A program made the position numbers and the translations under genes. Shown here piece after piece: positions 57,350 through 64,000 of a DNA stretch of 64,000 bases. The stretch's first letter is position 1; every line of letters begins with the position of its first letter. The DNA comes from Thalassia testudinum (taxonomy: Eukaryota; Streptophyta; Magnoliopsida; Alismatales; Hydrocharitaceae): positions 157,902,501 to 157,966,500 of the forward strand of contig JAZHRO010000063.1 in the NCBI GenBank assembly GCA_037157565.1. The letters run 5' to 3'. The notes under the pieces are model-generated. The model worked only from the letters and a program-made list of their open reading frames with translations. It was not told where the DNA came from and searched no databases.

Positions 57350-57399
57350 GGATTGCTATCGAATCACGATAGCAATCCTCACTGTTTCAAAAAAAAAAA
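57350..57399 (+). other. LINE 3' hairpin and poly-A tail
   Basis: GGATTGCTATCG (57350-57361) and CGATAGCAATCC (57367-57378) form a perfect 12-base stem with a 5-base loop. A run of 11 A (57389-57399) begins 10 bases later. Confidence 0.85.
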
Positions 57400-58200
57400 C
57401 TAAGTTAAATGTAAATTCTAAAATATATAACTATAATGTACATAAGTAACTTATATATGTATAATAATTATTTACATAAGTAATTATATTGAGGTATTAT
57501 GTACATATACTAATTATATAATTATATATTTATTTAAATTACATTATATGTACCTATACTTATATAATTCTAAATAAATATGTATACATATACAATCTTA
57601 TTTATAACTATATATACTTATTTAAGTAATTATAATATACTATAGTATACTTATATATATATATTTATTTATGTATTTATTGTATGTAATTAAGTTATTA
57701 AAGTAACTAGATAAGTTATTAAGTTAAAATAAATTAAATTAGTAAATTAATTAGTTACTGAAGTAAATTATCTTGTTTACTTGTATAAAATAATTTAAAT
57801 TATTTTCAACCTATTTATAATGTATTTATACTGTATAATAGTATTTATACTTTAATTATGTATATATCTATTAAAATTGAGTAAATAAATGTATATAAAC
57901 TAACATAAATAACAAAAAATAATTAATGTGTATTAAATAATTTATAACCCAATTGTACCATTACATTATTAATTTGAACTTTAATTAATGAATTAACCAT
58001 TAAATTAACATGTACAAATCAACAACTTTGACTAATTTTTCAATAGAATTAAATAATTAATTATTGTAAATTAAAGGTACTAATAAGAAGCCTTATGTAA
58101 AGGCTTCACAACCATATAATTTATTTTCAAAATAGCCTTTAATTGGGCACTTAATTTGAGGCTCAAAATGGGTAAATTCACATGATCAATGCAATTGAGG
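57400..58200. other. AT-rich stretch, no gene
   Basis: Long runs of TATA, AATTA and TTAAAT with very low GC. I see no open frame, RNA gene or element boundary. Confidence 0.7.
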
Positions 58201-59280
58201 CATTACCCAAAACCAGTGGCTTTAGTCCCACATCAGTTGTTGGTAGTGTTGGACTGCAGTATATAAGGTGTAGGGCCAACAGCCCCATTGATCGTCAGCG
58301 TTGGGTGCATAATAACGAGTATACAGGTCCTCTTGAGCATGTTTGTGCAGGCATGTGAGCGCCTGCAGGCACATGCGTGTGCCCAGTTGTGCATGCGGGT
58401 GCACGTGTGTGGGCACATGTGGGCATTGGTGTGGTCCTATTAGACCTAAATTGGACAAAAATATAACTAATTAACAAATTAGGGCTTGGTCAAGTAGTGG
58501 TCTGATTCGACCCTAAAAGGGGATGTTGATCCTGCGAAAGACCGAGTCTGCCAATCCTAAATTTTTGCTAAGAGTTAAGTGTTCAGTTAACGTGAAAATT
58601 ACTAGGTGTTGAGTGGTTACGTGACTAGGTGTTAGCGTGTTGCATTAATATTGTGCTTTGTTTGTATCTGTGTTGAGTTGAGTGCCGTGGATGTGTTGAG
58701 GGTGAGTATGTGTATATATATGTGTGTATGTTTTCAAAGTCTTTAGTGACATATAGGTTTGTTAGTATATATATTGTAAATGTCGATAAAACTCTATGTG
58801 TATATATTTATATATTCTTTTTATGCCTTATACTTAGGAATTTATTAAGTATTAGTGTACATAATTAACATAGAGTAGTTTAGATTGATTTTTCATGCCT
58901 TTATAATTGTATATATGTTTGAGGCATTACAATTAACGTTAATTGATTCCTTTTGTACATAATTAACTTGGTTAATTCATTCATTCATTTTTTGATTCTT
59001 TTATGAATAAATACAACATTTTTGCAATAAAAGACCATTTTTGGAACATAGAGAGTGATGTATACCAATAACTATCTCCCAGTGAACGACCTAAAATAAA
59101 TTAGTAAAAATTATGTAAATAAATAAATGACATGACATCTGACCGGACTGCATCTATACTAATAAATAACGACCCTTAATTTACATGCATTCTGGAACAA
59201 TCATTATTTTTTGGCATCGGAACAAAAAACTTGACAATGACGTGCTTTTATGACCGTGGATGTTCATGCTGATTATTTTT
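58201..59280 (+). repeat. E9 LTR-like region
   Basis: Contains TAGTCCCACATCAG followed about 30 bases later by TATATAAG (58260-58267), a promoter layout common in plant repeats, then a TG-rich stretch (58325-58440) and a U5-like tail up to the PBS-like site. The left boundary is not defined and a clean terminal CA is not visible. Confidence 0.5.
58260..58267 (+). promoter_or_regulatory. TATA box in E9 LTR-like region
   Basis: TATATAAG, just downstream of a CCCACATC-type block. Confidence 0.45.
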
Positions 59281-59298
59281 TGCCGCCATTGCTAGGGA
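59281..59298 (+). other. E9 primer-binding site (degenerate)
   Basis: TGCCGCCATTGCTAGGGA, four differences from the perfect tRNA-Asp complement. Confidence 0.55.
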
Positions 59299-60500
59299 GG
59301 CAACCCTCTATGTGCCAAAAATCTTCTTTTATTCTTTATTTTCATATATAGTTATTCTTTTATTCAAATTCTTTATTGTATATAGATTCTTTGATTCATT
59401 ATATTCTTTGATTTATTTGTATCTAATTTTTTACTAATCATTGTTGCACTTGTAGCAACTAACGACGAGTAGGAGGATTGTTGCACTTGTAGCAACTAAA
59501 GGAGTCTTCTTCCTAGTGGCCTCATTGCACTTCTGACTCGACTTCCAGGCGGAGTTGTACCCGGGAGCTACTGATTTTTCCTACTTTCTTAGTGCAGTGT
59601 AGTTAGTGCTTTAGCTTAGGATTATACTTAGGATATATTTGTTAGGCATAAGTTGTGAGAGTCTGTTCTCACACATTATTATAATAATTCAGACTGTAGA
59701 CTCTATAATTTCTCTCTCTACTCAACTCTTACGATGTGATTTTCTGAATTGCTTTCTTTCTCGATTTGATTATGCTCGTTGCATTATCAAAAATTAAAAA
59801 AAATTAGAAAAATGAAAATACTAAAAAGATCTCATCTTTTATCTAGTAACAGCATGACATAGGCATTCATACCTAGGTTTGCATCATCCTGCTAGATTTC
59901 ATTTCTTATCAGATTGCATAAACTATTGAGTGCTAGAGATAGGTATGCCTTTCTATCTTACTTAGCTCTTGCCATATTTGCATTTGATTTAATTAATCAA
60001 GACCATTTTGTATGAAAAAGATTAAAAAGTGAGATCTTCTTCTTGTAATTCACTTTTAAGAAGAATCTAATCCAAAAGGAGACTTAATAACTTGCTTGAT
60101 ACCTTGTGTGTGTTTTCACTATTATATCTGTTGCTTGATTATCGTGTACAGACTACATGATCACTTTACACAAAACACATGGTTTCTAACTCATCTCCTT
60201 GTGCAACCACAGGAATTTAGATTGCACACTGGTGTTATCCAAATTTTGAGTGGATTATAGAGGTCTGCACACCGTTAGGATTTCCTTAGGACATGTACAA
60301 TTGTACTAAAATAGTTTTTTGCATACTATCTACTTTGCATAGCTGACCCTTAGGAAAAACATTCTAGTTTTCTCACTTGCTTGAGATTGATTGGTCATGT
60401 GATTGAGATATTGGGATTTTTTATTTTTGTTAGAGATTGAGATTAAGATTGCCATTTGTGAGTCGTGATTGTTTCATCATGTGTTTTCAAAAACTAACTC
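59299..60500 (+). other. E9 leader
   Basis: About 1.2 kb without a gene. It contains a short direct repeat, TTGTTGCACTTGTAGCAACTAA-like text, at about 59442-59462 and 59478-59500. Confidence 0.5.
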
Positions 60501-61570
60501 ATGGATGGTAGAAAATCCCAAAACCTGTCGTTATAACATCCCTTTGGTGCTGATGCCCAAGCTTCTACTTCTACTTCCATGCCTTCCACAGCCAGTGTAA
60601 TACCTCCTGAGCCTCAAAGTCCCATCCACCACCCCACTCATCCATAGGATGACTACAATTTTGCACAATACGAGGATTTCGAAGAGGATCCTCCTCATAT
60701 CTTTGCACATCATCCTCCACCACCACCACCTCCACAACAACGGTTTCCACCTCCTCATCTTAATTTCCCTAATCAACCTCAACCTGAGAGAGGTGCACAA
60801 CCTAACCTGCAACACCTATATAGTACCTAATTACAAATGAACACATTGACAGAACAGGTGCAACAACTTGTGTAAGTTGTTAATTTGTTAGCTAACCCTT
60901 ATCCCTAAGCTCGTAAACCTTAACTACGGGATTACTATAATCCCACAGTTACACATCCTATGTCTTTGGTTCAATATCCCGCTGGGGGTCATGTTGTTGA
61001 TCTCAAGTTGAATATTATAGCCTTAATCCCTCACTTCCATTATCTTGCTTTTGAGGACCCTTTTCAGCATTTAGAGGAGCTGAAAAACTTAGCCCAGACT
61101 CTGGGTCCACAAGGCCATGATCAACACCCATGTTTAATGAAAATGTTCTCCTTTTCATTAAAAGATAAGGTTGCCTTTTGGTACAGAACTCTTGCATGGA
61201 TTACACGTATAGAGACTTGGCCTTCTTTGGAATATGAGTTCCTAAAGAAGTACTTTCCTATAGGCCACACAAATGCATTGAGGTGTGTTATCACTACCTT
61301 CACTTAAAACATAGGAGAACAAATGCACGAGGCTTGGGAGAGATTCCATGAGCTTCTAAGGAAATGTCCCCATCATGGTGTCCCATGCTAGCAACAAGTC
61401 CAGATCTTCTATCATGGGCTCCATGATGACACAAGAAACTTTGTAAATGCCACTTGTAGAGGAAATTTCTTGTGTCTGGATGAGGATTCTACCTTTGAGC
61501 TCTTCGAAGGCATGGTTGAAAACTCTATTAACTATGCTTCAATTGCATTTTTGTTAGAAATCCTCACATT
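60501..61570 (+). pseudogene. E9 gag
   Basis: It starts at ATG 60501 (MDGRKSQN, akin to MLGRRSL in other copies) and runs through a Pro/His-rich region with a run of prolines near 60720. The capsid core is LIPHFHYLAFEDPFQHLEEL, CLMKMFSFSLKDKVAFWYRTL and EFLKKYFPIGHTNALR. Text after a stop at 61305 continues WERFHELLRKCPHHG and STFELFEGMVENSINYAS. Stops occur throughout. No protease or pol follows: from about 61750 the sequence changes to another LTR-like region. Confidence 0.8.
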
Positions 61571-61975
61571 CTGACACACATTTGGGGGTACACGAAGGCC
61601 AATCCAGCACACACGATATAAAGATAGTGGCCAATCAGCTGGATAAAGTGGGCTTAATCAAGAAGAAAGTAGATGAAGCATTGAAATTCTTATCTAAACC
61701 TCCATCTTCTTCTCAGCCACCTGCACCACACACTTCTTAGTTTCCTACGGAGAGGGAAACTGCGAACAACTTATCTGTGACACCATCTAAAGACCAATTC
61801 TGATTTGAGCCTTTTATGACGTCTAAAGTGTCAGTCAGATGTCTAGACCCCTTCCCAGACATCTAGAAATTGAAAAATCTGTATGCAGCATGCATTTTAT
61901 GTGCAGGCAGTGCACTGACCCTCATTCTCTCTCCTTCCCCCTTCTTTTTCCTCTGCCAAACCCTAACCCCTCAGC

Positions 61976-61983
61976 TATAAAAG
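61976..61983 (+). promoter_or_regulatory. TATA box in terminal LTR-like region
   Basis: CTATAAAAGAGACCCCCC, almost the same context as the E1 LTR TATA box at 818-835. Confidence 0.5.
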
Positions 61984-62058
61984 AGACCCCCCTTCCTCTC
62001 CTCTCCACTCCACCACCTTCCACTCCACCACCCTCAACTCCACTGCCATGAGCTGAGG

Positions 62059-62078
62059 TGTGAGAGAGAGAGAGAGGG
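62059..62078. repeat. (GA)n microsatellite
   Basis: Short GA dinucleotide run. Confidence 0.7.
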
Positions 62079-63329
62079 CGAGAAGGGGGAGCAAGCGTGA
62101 GGAGGAGGAGAGGGCCGAGGTCACGAGCTTCGTGAAGGCTCATCGAAGGCTCACACAGCCACCATGGCACATGCAAGAGGAGGAGGATGTTGGGGCATCG
62201 TCCCCAACCTTCTGCAGTAGTTGGAGCCGTAGAGGAGTGGAAGGAGCCTTGGCGGAGCATGGCAAGAAGCACAGGAGTGCGGTCTGGTACTGGAGTTTTT
62301 CTAGTATCAGATGTTCGAAGTGTCTTCCAGGCGACTGGCTAGACGTCTGGCGTCGACACCAGACATCTGAAAGCGGGTGTATTGCGAAGGTACGTCTTCC
62401 TTGCGGTTATGGCCATGCAGGCCGCACAGCGAGTGTGATCTGTTTGGTTAAAAGTGGTGCGCTGCTCTGTCATGCGTAGGAGCAGCTTTGGGAAGGTGCA
62501 CGGCATGCCCTTCCACGCTTTTCGGATGTCTGGATAGCTTCCCAGATGACCGGAGGACTGGTCAGACATCTGGAACTAAGTCCAAACAGTCACGGAGGTG
62601 TTCTGGACCTCTAAGATCACCGCAGGAGCTTGAGGTGAGTCTCTGTGACTTTTAAGATGTCTGGACTTATTTCCAGACGTCTAATTTGGGTCTACAGACA
62701 CATTTTTGACCCGTTTAGGGTTCGATCGAGATCCGTTTTACACAAACAAAGTATCTATGGTTTTCTTCTGAATTCCTCTACATAATAAAAACCTTTATAC
62801 ACTATTCTGAATCTTCTATGGTGGTGTGTTCCTTGGTATAGGGCTTTGACCTGTTGCATGTCTAGGGCTTGCAGAGGCGTGTGAGCCCTTAGTACTCTCG
62901 AATTGTCTGGTAGAGTGGTCCACCCCTATCCTACTTATAAGATATGAATGCATCTATGAAAACTAGATAACTGGAAACCTAAGATGTGGCATGAACCCTA
63001 GGACGAGATATGGTTGAATCGCTTGTTTGCGTGATTGAAATTGTATTTATAAATGAATGAGCTAATTGTTAGCAACTGCCTGTTAATAAATATGAACTGC
63101 TTGATAGAATATGAACTGCCTGAGGTAACTAAATAGTTACCTGTGATATCATTTATTTCAAGTGTTAAATTATGGAAATACGAGCTGCATGTGTATAAAC
63201 GAGAACCAAATTGTGAATGATGAAACCTGGATTGGAATAATGTGGTGAACATGTGCATGAACCCTACAGGGAGTTAGGAGTAGAGCACCTCGGGATAGAT
63301 GGAAAAGCCTGGAATGTGGACAAGAAGTG

Positions 63330-63567
63330 TGTTGGCCCTTGAGTACGTGGTACCAAGGAGGGCGACTGTCCCCTTTTAGTGTAGAGCGGAGCTAGCAACC
63401 CTTGGGTTGGGACCCGGGGTTAGGATTGGCCACTCTACACCGACTTCTATTGTCCCTCATGTACACGGTACCGAGGTGAGCTACTAGTGCAGGGAGGGAG
63501 CTAGCCACCCCACGGGGCCCGGGGTTCAGCTAGCCACCCTACACTGACTTGTTAGGCCCTTTGGGAA
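63330..63567. repeat. Imperfect tandem duplication, unit about 118 bp
   Basis: Two units (about 63330-63450 and 63451-63567) share GTACGTGGTACC versus GTACACGGTACCG, GGAGCTAGC, CCCGGGGTT and CACTCTACACCGACTT versus CACCCTACACTGACTT in the same order. Confidence 0.7.
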
Positions 63568-63602
63568 AACTGGGGTAGTCAGATGAGGGTGCACGGACAG
63601 TG

Positions 63603-63665
63603 GAGGGGCGAGACCCCTATTTAGTTCTGAGGGGCTAGACCCCTGTTTCTAAGAAGGCTAGGCCC
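63603..63665. repeat. Short triple repeat
   Basis: Three related units of about 28 bases share AGGGGCGAGACCCCT, AGGGGCTAGACCCCT and AAGGCTAGGCCCT. Confidence 0.6.
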
Positions 63666-64000
63666 TATATTGTTCGGTGCTGTACTTGGGGCGTACCCGC
63701 TAACGGAAACGACTGACCGCATGCCAGTGAAAGGTAGCTACCCGTGCGCTTATCGCACATGCCGTAGTCACCGCTACGTCTGTCAGTGACCTCAGGGTGG
63801 TTGACTGGGTGTAGGACTACCACGGGGGACTCTCCCGACTAGGAGAGCATCACGTGTACCTTCTACTCTTTTGGAAAGACTGCAATCAAGATCATTCCCA
63901 CGAGGAACATGCAAGATCTGGAAAGAAATCTGAAAGTAAACCAATGGGGTGAGAGGAAATTACTTGTGAAATAAATAACTGGAAAAAGATAAATATACTT

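Larger units (their letters stand above)
52345..57399 (+). mobile_element. Plant L1-type LINE, degraded
   Basis: Plus-strand non-LTR retrotransposon with an ORF1 zinc-knuckle region, an apurinic-type endonuclease, an RT and a C-terminal zinc region, ending in a hairpin and poly-A (57389-57399). The 5' limit is not defined; it may extend upstream of 52345. The target-site duplication was not found. Confidence 0.85.
61790..64000. repeat. Unassigned LTR-like region to window end
   Basis: A TATA box (TATAAAAG, 61976-61983) followed by pyrimidine-rich then GA-rich text suggests an LTR on plus. Several AGACGTCT-like palindromes (61819-62682) resemble those in the E2 LTR. From 63290 onward there is GC-rich imperfectly repeated text. 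No gag or pol is seen, and the element type is unknown; the open frames at 61839-62569 follow compositional bias. Confidence 0.4.

Noticed and set aside
58222..58477. Cys/His/Thr-rich minus-strand open frames resembling zinc-binding text
   Set aside because: Overlapping frames over a TG-rich palindromic stretch in an LTR-like region; no spaced Cys/His motif.
1..64000. Host gene, CRISPR array, rRNA or bacterial-type operon
   Set aside because: Both strands were read for these. All sustained coding signal belongs to retroelements, and repeats are LTRs or microsatellites rather than spacer arrays.

Overview
The window is gene-poor, repeat-saturated nuclear DNA from a flowering plant. I find no host gene, no rRNA or tRNA gene and no CRISPR array. 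Nearly all of it is a nest of Ty3/gypsy LTR retrotransposons of the Athila type. The evidence is an aspartic protease, RT, RNase H and integrase in that order, and a primer-binding site (PBS) matching the 3' end of plant tRNA-Asp immediately after each LTR. A plant L1-type LINE is also present. The species cannot be named from this sequence. All coding regions carry stops or frameshifts, mostly explicable as C-to-T or G-to-A changes, so the elements are old and probably methylated.

Layout, with labels used below. A minus-strand Athila element, G1, forms the backbone. Its PBS is at 32015-32032, its leader in pieces at 31545-32014, 22144-22663 and 20113-20313, and its gag at 19279-20112 continuing at 9476-9828. 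Four insertions interrupt or flank it: E4 (22669-31539, target-site duplication AAATG), a solo LTR (20319-22138), E2 (9829-19278, duplication TTGGG) and E3 (3' end at 9475). E1 (1-6923) sits inside E3. G1 shares its 5' LTR with an upstream element H1 (to 39527), and 33079-35997 of that junction has been inverted. Further right lie E6 (39528-45096, plus), a family-C LTR fragment E8 (45097-45637), E7 (45638-47889, minus), a low-information region (48126-52344), the LINE (52345-57399), an AT-rich stretch, E9 (LTR-like, PBS and gag, about 58200-61750) and a further LTR-like region to the end.

Three LTR families recur: A (E1, G1, H1, solo LTR), B (E4, E6, E7) and C (E2, E3, E8). E1 and E2 are non-autonomous: they have LTRs, PBS and polypurine tract but no gag-pol, and instead carry one long decayed reading frame of unknown function. 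They would depend on enzymes from elements such as E4.

Points most worth a second look: LTR halves arranged as large palindromes or inverted pieces in E1 and E4; the unknown proteins of E1 and E2; a second polypurine tract about 0.7-1.5 kb before the real one; a repeated 10-mer CCACCAAATA in several 3' regions; hairpins at every LTR start, one with a compensatory change; and a tRNA-like module inside family-A LTRs. Identities and similarities are judged by eye; no alignment or database search was run.
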